Assembly (NCBI RefSeq): GCF_003945595.2
Contig: NW_024104312.1
Location: 496,001 to 560,000, forward strand
Reading direction: 5' to 3'
Source: Pipra filicauda
Lineage: Eukaryota; Chordata; Aves; Passeriformes; Pipridae
DNA length: 64,000 nt
Below, one piece after another: positions 1 to 12,184 of this stretch. The stretch's first letter is position 1, and each line of letters opens with the position of its first letter. The translations under genes were made by a program, and so were the position numbers. The notes beneath the pieces are model-generated. The model was not told where the DNA came from, ran no database searches, and saw only the letters and a program-made list of their open reading frames with translations.

Positions 1-1039
1 TTCAGCTCTACAGTCAAGGACAGGGTTCTAGTGCTTATTCCTCCATGCATTTGTTTCCTTTCCCTTCTGTGGATACACTGATGTCCTTTCAGCAGGCCAG
101 AAGCACCTTTTTACTTAACTGAATTATTCACAAGCTTTCTTCATTAAGGAATATTAGGTTTTTCCTCCTCTTCAGGTACTGTTCAGACCTCTTCACCAAA
201 CCTTTCCGTCCACTGAACCTTGAGTCTCATGTAAACATATACCTTAACAACCATAAGTAACATCAATTTATGCTTAAGAAGTAATGCTGTGCTATTGTAC
301 TGTCTCACTGTGTGCTGCGGTCCCATTAATAGCAATATTTTACTGAATATAGTGTATGAGCATGATGCACCATGTAAAGAAATGTGTATAAACTGAACTT
401 GGGCATAGAGGACTGCATGGTCGAAGAGAGCAAAATCTGAATTGAGACAGTGAGAGGGATCATCTTGCTTATGTTTTCTGCCATAATTTCAATTAAGATC
501 CCTTTGCTTTTTTACTGGGTGAATGAAACCAAGCATAAAGTCCACTTATAAGGAGAGAAACGTGGAGCAGAAGCAGACATAAGATTGCAAGAAAATACAG
601 ACAGAAAATACGGAAACATGGAGAAGAATAGTTAATGGAAACAAAAAAGTAAGTGTAAGTCAGGCTCCATAGAGCTAGGCAAGAAGGGTCATCTGTTTAG
701 TGAAAAGCTCTAATGTACACACAGAGACAGAATTCCTGTGCTACTGCCAGCTCTCATACATAGCACAACTCCCAAATGTATGATTTCGTAAATCACCAGT
801 GTGTCCTTTTAATTCCAGCTGACTACCTGCTCCTCCACAATTTTCTAATCCTGGCAATAAATTGGTCAGTGACTACATCTGCTCATCTCCCAGACACAAA
901 GAAAGAATTGATGGGACAATCCCATAGCACTAGGTGTTGAGCCAGGGTGGGAGAGGACTTTGGATCCTAAATGTTGAGGAGAAGAGAGAAATTAAAGTGT
1001 CCAAGCACAGGCTTGTTCTCCAGCCTGTGTCATAGGCTG
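1..1039. other. intronic sequence, nothing recognised
   Basis: AT-rich unique-looking sequence. No repeat family, splice-bounded coding segment or simple-sequence array of note was seen. Confidence 0.5.
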
Positions 1040-2802
1040 CAGTTCTATTACCAAAGATGACCTTGATGACAATGACAGTGGAGTTGAGTGTTTGTAGGTA
1101 AGAATCAGAGGGAAAGCCAACAAGGCAGATATCATGGTGGGAGTCTGTTATAGACCACCCAACCAGAATGAAGAGGCAGAAGAAATATTTTATAAGCAGC
1201 TGGGAGAAGTCTCACAATCACTAGCTCTTGTTCTCATGGGGGACTTGGAACTTACCAGATGTTTGCTGGAAATTCAACAGAGGGGATAGGAAACAGTCCA
1301 GGAAGTTCCTGGAGTGTGTGGAAGATAATTTCCTGACACAGCTGGTGAAGGAGGCAGTCAGGGGAGGTGCCCTTTTGAATCAGTCAGCAGTCCTGGCTAA
1401 TCAGGGAGGTCCCAGTGGACTGGAGGTTAACAAATGTGATGCCTGTCTACAGGAAAGGCCTAGAAGGAGTATCCAAGGAATTACAGGACTCTCAGCCTGA
1501 CCTCAGTGCCAGGGAAGGTCATGGAGCAGCTCACCTTGAGTGCTATCATGTGGCACGTGCAGGACAACCAGGGGATTAGCCCCATCAGCATAAGTTTGTG
1601 AAAAGCAGATCCTGCTTGACCAACCTGATTTCCTTCTATGATAAGGTGACCTGCTTAGTGGATGAGGGAAAGGCTGTGATTGTTGTCTACCTAAACTTTA
1701 GTAAAGTCTTTGACACTGTCTCCCACAGTAATCTCCTGGAGAAACTGGCTTCTCATGGCTTGGACAGGTGCACTGTTCTCTGGGTAAAAAAGAGGCTGGA
1801 TGGCCGGGCCCAGTGAGTGGTGGGGAGTGGAGCTAAATACATCTGGCAGCCAATGACTAGTGGTGTCTCTCAGGGCTCAGTGTTGGGGCCAATTTGGTTT
1901 AATATCTTTACAATTATCTGGATGAAAGGATCAAGTGAGCACTCAGTTTGCAGAGGACATCAAGATGAGTGGGAGTGTTGATCTGCTGGAGAGCAGGAGA
2001 GTTCTGCAGAAGGATCTGGACAGGCTGTATTGATGAGCAGAGACCAGTTGTGTGAGTTTCAACAAGGCAAAGCACCGGGTCCTTCACTTGGGTCACAGCA
2101 ACCCTTTGCAGTGCTACAGGCTTGGGGCAGAGTGGTTGGAAAACTGCCAAGTGTAAAAGGACCTGGGGGTGCTGGTTGACAGCAGCAGAACATGAGCCAG
2201 CCGTGTGCCTAGGTGGCCAAGAAGGCCAATGACATCCTGACCTGTGTCAGAAATAGCATGGCTAACAAGACTAGGGAAGTGATTTTCCCACTGTATGTGG
2301 CACTGGTGAGGCTGCAACTCAAGTGCTTTGTTCAGTTTTGGACCCCTCACTACAAGAAGGACATTGAGGTGCTGGAATGTGTCCACAGAAGGGCAACAGA
2401 GCTGATGAAGGGTCTAGAGCCCAAGTCCTATGAGGAGCAGCTGAGGAAGGTGGGGTTGTTTAACCTGGAGAAAAGGAGCTCAGGGGAGTCCTTATCATTG
2501 TCTACAACTACCTGAAAGGAGGCTGTAGCCAGGTAGGGGTCAGTCTGTTCTCCCAAGTAACAAGCAATAGGATAAGAATGGTCTCAACTTTCACCAGGGG
2601 AGGTTTAGATTGAGTATTAGGAAAAATTTCTTCATGGAAAGGGTTGTCAAGCATTGGAAGAGGCTGCCCAGGAAGTGGGTGTCACATCCCTGGGGCTATT
2701 TGAAAGTTGTGTAGATATGGCACCTGGGTATAGCGGTATACTTGTGTAAGTTGGACATAAAGGTCCTTTTCAGTGTAAATGATTGTATCATTCTGTGATT
2801 CA
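1040..2802 (+). mobile_element. CR1 LINE, 5'-truncated, internally deleted, degenerate
   Basis: About 1.75 kb of a chicken-repeat-1 non-LTR retrotransposon in sense orientation with LARGE1. Translated pieces in shifting frames match CR1 ORF2. Endonuclease-like segments include GVCYRPPNQNEEAEE at about 1140-1185 and FLECVEDNFLTQLVKE at about 1306-1353. Reverse-transcriptase segments include YLNFSKVFDTVSHSNLLEKL near 1690-1745, and the C-terminal part runs 2213-2500. The end near 2780-2802 shows the CR1 ATTCTGTGATTC tail. Stops and frameshifts break it throughout. The endonuclease part joins directly to the start of the RT part at about 1405-1415, so a middle section is missing. RT motif A reads LNFSKVFD rather than LDFSKAFD, and motif C reads FAED rather than FADD, so it could not encode an active enzyme. 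A full CR1 is about 4.5 kb. Confidence 0.93.
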
Positions 2803-4669
2803 GTGGAAATGAAAGCAAGGGACAAGTAAGTTGGAGAGATACTGATACCCTTTTACTGCTTGTAAAAGTTTGTTGTAAATTATATGGTGATTCCCAATTT
2901 TTCCTAGGTTCTCTTTATTTCTCCTTCCAGCGTTACAAAAGATGCAAAAATTGTCTCAAGTCACTAGCCCAAATTATTCCTCTGAAGGATTTTTTTTCTA
3001 AACTAATGTTTTAATCTCTTCCTTGTTTCTATCTCAGAAGTCCTAGGTAAGTTTATGAAAATTTCTTTAGGACAATCTAGTATGTTTGTTGAAACATTGC
3101 ATAAACAGAAGAGTAATAAGACTCCTATGAAGGGAAAGGCTATTCTCCAAAGGAACCTGACACTGTGCCCAGCCCCAGCTTGGAGGGCAGCTTTAGACTC
3201 ACTGGGTCTCCTTCTAGAAATGTTCAAAAACCCAGTTGATACCTAGAAGCTGCCATTATAAACCCGCTTACACCAGGATGCTTTTTGAGCAAACAGAAGA
3301 ATTTTTCACATCAGTGCAGAAAAGGCAATAGCTTCTGTCTGTGGGTTGCTGCAGGATAACTGATGAGGCAGTCCAGCACAGCCTTTTCCAAATTGCAGCC
3401 ACACATATAGAAAAGGTCCTAGAGTGTGTGATTCTTTCTGTCCCCAGGAAGACTTTTCTTCCCAACAAAAATAGTGACAAAGGGAGACCAAGAGCTCAGA
3501 TTCCTTTTTTCTAGGACACTGTGCTTGGAAGAAACTCAGATTCAGGACTGTCTTGAAGTTTAACCAGGTCCAATTTGCTGTGTAGAAAACCCTACAATAT
3601 GTTTTAAATAGCACCTGCAATGCCCAGAATCCTTGTTTTGCAAAGATTCTTCTTCCAGTCATCTTAAGGGTTGCTGAAAAGATCAGACCCTTACACAGCA
3701 ACATAATATTTTTGGTGATAAAGGTACTACTACCTTTGCTCTGTAGATGGAAAAAAGGAAGTAGGATTTCTTTGTAAATTATTGCTCTTCTGCCATTTTC
3801 TGATACGCTCTTGCATACATCCTTACAATATATGATCTAACTGTTCTGTAGCTGAGTGAAAAAATTTGAAAATCTCTTCTTTGAAGTGGCAACCTTAGGC
3901 TTTGGGAGAAATTCACACCTCTCTTTGGTAGTCTGAAACAGTGTCTCAAACAATATAACATTTAACAATTTCTCTTAGCAGTCAACTGGGATTGTATAAT
4001 TATTATTCCTTTTATATGCAAGCTTCAATCTCTATGCATAAATATGTCTTTGGGAACCAGTAACTTAAATTTCAAGAGTCATATCCAGCTTTTCAGCTGG
4101 GATTTGGACATTTCTGCTTTAGAATCATTCTCTATTGCACTATAGATAGGTAGTCTGTTTCTCTTGGACTGATATATATCTCCAAAATATTGACTTCAAA
4201 GGTTGAGTGTGCAGCCAGTCTGGTGAAGATAACCTGTCATGCATGTTTTCTCTGACTTAGCTGACACTGATTATGTTTTCTATTCATCTTTCACTGGATT
4301 TTGACAGTTCTAAACTTGAGAAACCACCTAGCCTAAGGGCAAAAGAGGGGGACTGTAGATCATAGTACATTCTTGGATGAAGTGCTGCAGAGGGTTTCAG
4401 ACAGCAGGGATTAGTGTAACCAATATGCTTTTATTGCAGAAACTGGGCAAATTCTTCTGAGAAAACAATGGGTCCAAAGCTATGTTCTGTGCTATCAATC
4501 TTAAAATTCTTTTAAAGGCCACGTCTGCTAAATGTTTTATTATTCTTGCTCACCCAAACTCATAGTACTGAAATGTGTGTTCTTTTTTCTAAAAATCTGA
4601 TTTTTAATCTAACTCTGTGTTAGATATGGATACTCGAGAGTATTCATCGTAGATGGTATTGTGAATTTA
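2803..4669. other. intronic sequence, nothing recognised
   Basis: Unique-looking sequence. Several open frames of up to 132 codons occur on the minus strand around 3300-3700, but none resembles a known protein or carries splice borders. No repeat family was recognised. Confidence 0.45.
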
Positions 4670-4790
4670 TTTGGCACCTGACTATAACAGTGTTACAGAT
4701 TGCAGTTTCAGTCAGGATCACAACCTCTTTGTGCTGGGTGCTGTACACATAAAGGGACTGTCTTGGTGCTTTATCTAGTGTCAGGTGACA
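4670..4790 (-). repeat. MIR-like SINE tail remnant
   Basis: GTGCTGGGTGCTGTACA at 4731-4747, followed by ACATAAAGGGACTGTCTTGG, resembles the reverse complement of the tail of MIR-type SINEs common in reptiles and birds. Only the tail is convincing, and the family assignment rests on motif memory. Confidence 0.4.
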
Positions 4791-7700
4791 ATTCTTGTGT
4801 CTGCCTGGTCCCTTTAGGCCATTGCTATGTATGAGTCACAGCTGAGACTCACAAATGAGACCTGAATAATCCCAGTAGAGATTAGTGTTGAGGAGCTCTG
4901 TGTTAAATTGAATGTTACATCAAAGGGCATTATGGTATTTCTAAGTACATGTCAAAACTCACAGGCTATACTGAACAGTGATGTCTTACTACTACTACTA
5001 CATTAGTTTTACAATCCAGCTATATGATATGATGAATATTTTAAGTACTTTTAAACAATAGAGACTGAATAGTACATAACTAGTGCATTTCAAATAACTC
5101 TACTTGTATGCTAAGACACCCAGAGAATATAAGCTACAATTAGTGTTCAAGTAAGTCTTGTCTAGAACAAGGTAATAAGGAAGAGTCACCTACCTCCATT
5201 AACAGAGCGTGCAAGAAGGAGAAATGGCAAGCTTGAGAGGAAGAATGATATTCACAGATTCATACTTTGCATGAATAAAAACATGCTATAGAAGCTGTTT
5301 GCTTTGTGTCAGGAGCTCAAACAATGATAAAAATCCATACTGACATCATAAATACCAGAAAAGGTCAACAGAGATTTTGGTGCAGGATCAAGTGCCCACA
5401 GCTGAAGAGGGACTGGCACGTAGTCAATCCCAAACTTAAAATTTGCAAACACTCGGTATGTGGGTGCTTTGGCATATTGCTCTGCAGAACGCCTGAGGTA
5501 ACAACCTAGGTTTGTACTATTTTTTCAGCTTCTTCAGGAAAAAGAGGAAGAAAAAAAGGGGGGGGGGAAGTCACAACCATCACAAAATGAAGCATTTTGT
5601 TTAGGGGATTTAGTAATTATATTCCTACAAGAGCTATTATGCATAAGGTTGTAATGTCAAATGCATGCATTCCTTTTTATTTGCGTGTGAATTTAGTGTG
5701 CCAGAAAGTGAGATGCTGATGGCACTGGTGAGAGTCAGACAGAGTCAGCAGGTGCTGTATAAATTTCCCTGAATTTGGCTCTATCAGTGAAGCCCCGTTT
5801 TAATAAACTATACCTGTCATAGCCCTTGACTCTCCTTCTGCAAAGACTGTGCTTTTTATAGGTATCTCTCCTTGTGATGATGTAAAATATTCAGTTGTTG
5901 CCAAGATTAAAATTTAAAATTCATTGTCATCTATGGCTCAGGCCAGGATTTGATCCACAGAATTGATTCTGGGTAGGTTCTGTAGTTCAGTCTGTCAGTT
6001 TACACTGAGTAAATCATTAAAGCTGCCAGATGATTTTGAGACAGGATCTCTGCAGGCTGATACACTGCTTGTGTTAAATCCTACAGAGATCTTTCTGTTT
6101 CTTCTGGTCAGTACTATAGACTTTCTTTTCTTACTAATTAAGAGGAAGGCATTAGCAACATGCACCTTAGTGTGTATAAAAATCCATGGTATGAGTCTTT
6201 TTGTGAAGGCAACAGGATCACATTATAGCAGAGTGCATTAATGAAATTGTCAGGCAGGTATTAAAATGGCTTAAAATTATCTGAATTTTTATAAGTGTCT
6301 AAAAAGGCCGAATGGCACTTGTCTTTCCTCAGAAAAGAAACATCTGTTAGTTTCTGAAAGATTTGTGTAAGTGTTTAATGGTTAGACTACAGTACATAGC
6401 TCATCCTAGGGTTATTACACAAATGAAACACATTTTCCCTTTGAAAAGGTCCCTGTGGAGACTCTATCTGCTGAAGATTTTCTATTCCTGATTGTTATAT
6501 CATGGTGTTTTCTTCTTTTCTGCTACAGAACCTTTAAAGCTTCATTGATAAAGAATCCTATTTGTTAGCTATAACTGATAGAAATGTTGGGGGGTGTCAT
6601 GCTCCCTTGTCTCATGATGCTGTTGTTGTGTGTGAAACTACAGGAGAACACTGGTGTAGAGCCAAAGAAAGTCAGGGTTTAGGATATTCGGGGTAAAAAA
6701 AGACAAGTTTCTAACTGTGATTGGGGGTTAATTTTGCTGACTTTAATTAGAAGGGGATCAAACAAAGAGATGGAACCTGCTGATTCTCTGGGTCTAGGGA
6801 AAAACATTTCTGTTTCTCCATGCTTGTTGGATAAGCTGACTGGCTAGTTCTTTTTCTTTTTTTCCTAATTGCAGTTTGCTTTGCTGTGATATTCCTTTAT
6901 TGAGAAGGCAGTATGTGAGAAGGTTGACCTCAGTAAATGAGCTCCAAGGGAGGGAGTTTATTATATGGATCAGCATGTGCACATTCTAGTTTATGGATTT
7001 TAATGTGACAAGGGACATAATCAGAAAATTCTGATTATGAATTGCTGCCAAAATAGAATGGCTGCAGTTTCTGAAACATCTGTAGTTCTATTTTAGCTGA
7101 ATGGCCCTTTGTCTGTTTCTGCCATCAGGCAGAAATATTTAGAGGTGAAAGGCCAAGACTGCATAGAAATTGGGGATAACTCATGGTGTGGTAAATTCTA
7201 AAATAAAATAAAAGATTTGGGTTCTTTATTTTTCTGTTTTTATTTCCAAGGGATACCCTTTGGTCATGTTTTCAAGCTTTTTCCTGTTGGGGGCTAGGGG
7301 TGTTTTAGTTATAAATGAAAGCTGATATTCTTTTGTTATCTTTTGATACCACAACCAGAGTTTTTAGAATAAAAACCCACCACATACTACAAGATTTGTA
7401 ATAAAATCTTGTTGGCAACACTGAAATTTTGAGGACTTTCTTCTACCCTCTCAACGTCAATCTAGTGCTTTTTCAACATTATTGTTCTCCACTCTTTGTT
7501 AAACTGCCACTCATTCTGCAGCTGTCTTTTTGGCTTAGATGCTATGATGTATCCAACACCCAAACTAAACATTGTATGACTCACACAGCGATAAAGCAAA
7601 AAAACAGTTTGTCTCTCCTCTGAGCTCTTTCTTCAGAATTTAAAGATGCTTTAATTTTGTTAATCTCCAGTACTCCAGACGTGGAGAATGGACCTAGAGC

Positions 7701-10544
7701 TTTTTGAATTGCCTTGCAAATATTTAGTGAGAGAAATCTGGGCAGAGCACGGCATCAAAGGACCAAAGTGCATATCCCTATCTCCCTTGACTAGCAAAAG
7801 CTGTGCCTTTTCAGAAGCTAGAAAATCCAGCTCCCATGGGGTGCAGACTAGGAGAAGAAGCATTTCTGCTTTGCATGTTTGTTATTGGCAGAGGAAAAAT
7901 ATATTTCTGGGAATGAGATGCCAGTAGACTGTGCTAAAGTGAAAACATATAAGAACTGGGTGGGAAGAAACCAAGGAGAAAAATAATAAGAACACCCCCC
8001 AATCCAAACAAAGTAGGGGAAATCAGTCAGGAGTTGCTGTCCACCAATATATGTTCTAGGTTTATCATTTTCTCCTATAATGTGTTTATCTTCTTGTGCA
8101 ATTGTAGACATGCTTCCTCTCAGATACATTCAGTACCCTTGCCCTGTCAACTTACAACTTGTTTAATTATGTTTTTTTTAAAGGGCTGTTAAAAAAACCC
8201 CAAACCCAAATGTCTGCCAGTCTTCTTGGGTGGAGCACACAAATTAAGCCCATGTACTAATCCCTCTGGCCAGTCAACCTGCATTTCCTAGATGACAGTA
8301 AAGTAGAGCAACTGCATAAGCAGGCAGTGAATATGGAGAGAGTGGCAACCTGTTCACCAATTAATAATGTGTAATGATAAGTAACCTCTGCATGTGTGAA
8401 AAAGCCAAGCAAAAGAGACACATGGGTCGTTCACCTAATAAATGAAGTTTACTCTAAGGTTTAATAGTTATATTAGTAGGACTAAAGAAAGAATGATATT
8501 TAATAGCTAGATTTCCATTCCTAAGGCCCTCATTCTAATCACATGCAATCTATCAAGTACAAACACTTCTCACAGTTCTCTGTGACATGCATTGTAATAA
8601 CTTGATATTCTGTTTTCTCCTTCTCTGAGCCAGGTTTATTCTCTGAACCTACCTTGTTCTGCATTAACAATCCATATTTTTAAGGACCTAAGGCCCCATT
8701 TCCAATTACAAAGCTCTCATTCGAGGTTTTACCTTTTTGGTTTTATGCTGCAAATTATGTCTGTAATATTGTCCTTGGCAGCACATGGATTTGCATAGGG
8801 TAAAGTGGCGTAGGGAATATCTGTCTCACAGGTTCAAGCTGCAAGGTAGAACATATGGTCCAGAGGTCAATGGTACGATTATCCCATCAGCAGGGTGAGT
8901 GCATGGTATTGCTCTCCATACAACCATGTAAGAGGGAAATGTGTTTACAAAATTAAACCAATTTATTACATAACAGCACTAACACTGTGTACAAATGCAC
9001 CATGAGCAAAACCCAGGGACAGTTACATGAACTAAAAGTTAGACACTGAAGTGAAATCAGTAATCAGTCCAATTTTGTGGAAATAGTAGAACCCTCACAG
9101 GCTTCCATTTCCACTTAACCTAGAGAATCAGGGATGTTTGAACCCCTTATTTTAACCCTAACAAGCTAAAAGAAAGAACTAACTATGTCTGTAATGGGCC
9201 ACTTCACTCCGCATCTCCCAAGTGATTTTTTTTTACTTTATTTGACTTAAATTTCAAGCTGACTCCACTCCATCTTCCTTGCAGTAATATCTAGATGCAT
9301 TCAGCATGGGCCAAGCAGTTCAATTAAACAAAGAATTTCTCCCTCTAACTCCTCAAGGTAAATGTTTTTTGCCCTTTGAGACACTGCTAACAACAAAAAG
9401 AATATTGTCCTAGTCCTTCTAGATACATAACAGAAGGTGACTGATGAACACATGGTACAACTCAGCGATGAAATATGTCCACAACTCTTCTGTATTCTTA
9501 CTTTATTTCCTGTATTTAGTCACAGTGAAATTCATAGTCCTGAAAAGAATTTGGACCTGAAGTGCGAAATCTGTAGCTGCAGTAAGTTGTGTGTGAGTTC
9601 GTGTCAGTAGAAAGATGCACATTAGACATCTTCTGGTGAAAAGCTAGGCCAATTTATGTTTCCTCTGCACTGCCTAAATACTTAGAAGGGTCTCAAGATC
9701 TAAGCTGGTGGTGTTCTTGCTTTGGTGTAACACAAACCCTGTGTCAGCTGCTTCCGGTCTGTGCGGTTCTGGGATTCATTTTGGAAGTGGGACTGAACAT
9801 GTCAGCAGTACAGATTCTTGAAAGCCGTTAACTACTAGCACAACTAAGTGACATCCTGAAGAAACTTATGTCTTCATATGAGGATGTGATGTTTTTTACC
9901 TTTCTGCTTAGGGAGTGGGGGAGCTCTCAAGGAAGTGCTATTGTGACACAACAAGAGAATTTGCCTGGTTGGAACAGAAGTGGGGGTGTATAGCAAAGAA
10001 GGTGTTATAGCATTCAGTGGTGCTTTTGACAAATAGGCCAAACCATGAACCATCTGAAGACTTAGCACATGCTTATTCTGTCCTTTTGAGATAAGTAGCT
10101 TTGGGCAGGACCAAAGTGCTACAGCAAAGTGAGCCATCATACTTTTTCTTATTTAAAATTGTCCTTGGCTGACTCAATGCTACTACTCTTCTGTCATCAA
10201 CACTAAATGTCTGCCAGTTTATGCTCACAGCAACTTACTGAAATGCACATCACCTCTGAAATTGGCACAGGATCTCCTGAACTTCATTAATTCATTGCAT
10301 TGCCATGTCTTCCTGCACGTGTTATGCTTAATAGACAGCAATAATATTTCATTTCTGTGTGCTTCAGGATATCATTATTGCAGGTGTGAAGTGACATTCT
10401 GTAGGGCTTTGCCAAGCTGCTTCAGAGTCATATTGGCACCAATTTTTAAGGTTCCAATACTAAGAAATGATGATCTAAATGTTGTTACACTGGTTTCCTA
10501 AAATCCTGAAAGAGTACCTCTCAGCTGATATAAACTATCTTTAT
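4791..10544. other. intronic sequence with a short A7G10 tract, otherwise nothing recognised
   Basis: A run of seven A followed by ten G lies at 5551-5567. The rest shows no recognisable repeat, exon or RNA gene. Short open frames here (for example 5963-6241 and 7688-7927) have no homology that I recognise and are likely chance. Confidence 0.45.
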
Positions 10545-10549
10545 AAAGC

Positions 10550-10605
10550 ATTGGAGTGAACAGGATGGTGCTGACTTACATCAGTAAAGAAGTCTGGCCC
10601 CTGTA
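10550..10605. repeat. possible decayed amniote interspersed repeat
   Basis: GCTGACTTACATCAGTAAAG followed by AAGTCTGGCCC resembles a motif found in old repeats scattered through bird and turtle genomes (a form of GCTGATTTACACCAGCTGAGGATCTGGCC). It is too short for a firm call. Confidence 0.3.
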
Positions 10606-12158
10606 CTCCTTTATTTACATAAACATTCCTGCTTTGAACTTACATCTTCTCTTTTTGGCTAACTAAAAAAAGATGTGAATAGTTGGAGGAGCAATCTTTA
10701 AATATACTCTCCTTTCAGTTCTAGACCCCTGTTAGGGGTCGTGAGTAAAAAGAGTTGGGTGACCTCAGCCAAGTCTGAGGTGCACAAAGACTGAAATGCA
10801 TAAGCAGGGCAGCAAAGGTATGCACTTGTGGAGTATGAGTTTTGAGGTACCTCAGCAGAATTAGAAGAGAATGTTTGCACACTGCCAGTTGCACTCTCAT
10901 GATCATGTAATTCTTTCAAACATAATAATAGGAAGTGGATATAACTGTTAGATAAATGAAAAAGCAATCTGGAGATGAAACGTTTGAGTGAACATACAGG
11001 ATACCGAGCAGGAAAGAAAGAAAAGGAAAAGGGAGAAGTGACAACACATCCCCAGTCAGTTGAGATGGTTTATCTTGAAACCTGAGATTATCTTAAAACA
11101 CCATAAATCACAGTAAATTTCTGTGAAGCTATATAGAGGCAAGTGCATGTATCTAGAAAATTTTTGCGTTTTCTTGGCAGTGATATCTGACTACATGAAA
11201 AAACTTGTCAAGGAAGTAATTAAATACATGGTAGAATTAAGGAGCTAACACATCATTTAATTTAATGGAATTTTGGCCTGTCCGTCCTACAGGTTGGTAG
11301 TACAGATACCATCCCCACTAGCTGCAGTCAGCAATTAGTCCTACTGTCACTGTTATCACCTTATTTGTTTTGCTCTATGGTGCAGGAGCTCTGCTTATGG
11401 CCAAGCACTTCTAGTCATTGTTTCTAAGAGAGTGGTAAGAGGCTCTACACACCCATTGCTGTGAAGCCAGGTGGTTTTCTTTCTCTTCCTAAAGAGTTTT
11501 GATCACTGTAACACCCAATCTAGTCTTTGTGTGGGCTAGGAGGGCTAGAATTATTTATAAAATTGAGAAGAACAGTGATGAAGCTCCATTTTTGTGCTTT
11601 TTTTTTTGCTTTGGTTTTATGCTATTGCTTTTAAAGGTTTAGTTGCCATAACAACCCAAAGCAGTCCTGTATTACCATAGAAACGTGCTGTTGTGGGTGA
11701 CAGTTTTTATGAGAATCCTTTTTTATTTTTTCCTCTTCTCATAGTGTCTTTAACACTGGGCTTTTTGCAGGTATATCACAATACACTACAGGGGTTCCAT
11801 AAAGTGTCAGAATGACATAATAAGCAACAAAAATGAAGCATATACTTAAATCCAGGAAGAAAATCTGGTGTCATGGTTGACTGAGAACAGAAAAGAGTAA
11901 AAATAAACTCCTGTTGCTTAATGTGGAGGTCAGAAGTATTGAGCTTAAAGCAGGGCTGGCTAATCAGTCCATGTCAGCAAATACTCAAAGCCACAGCAAA
12001 ACAGGAGTTAGGGCTTAGACTATATACCAGGGAGTTAGTATAAAAACAACTTGTCATGATAGTGTAGTTATCAAAAGAGGGGACTACTTTAAAGTTCTCT
12101 GCATGGGGCTGCTCCTTGAGACTGTTCCCAGGCTGAAGTGAGAATTGCGGAATGAGGC

Positions 12159-12184
12159 AGCCCTCTCACAAAGCTGAGAGGGCT
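12159..12184. repeat. GC-rich perfect inverted repeat (10-bp stem, 6-nt loop)
   Basis: AGCCCTCTCA at 12159-12168 and TGAGAGGGCT at 12175-12184 are exact reverse complements around CAAAGC. Beyond a 3-base bulge (GGC), ATGA on the left can pair with TCAT on the right, lengthening the stem. It would form a stable short hairpin in the LARGE1 pre-mRNA. No function is known to me. Confidence 0.7.

Noticed and set aside
1228..2515. Functional genes at 1228-1500, 1598-1816 and 2213-2515
   Set aside because: All three frames are pieces of one broken CR1 LINE.
3306..3704. 132-codon minus-strand frame
   Set aside because: No recognisable domain, composition typical of random translation, no splice context.
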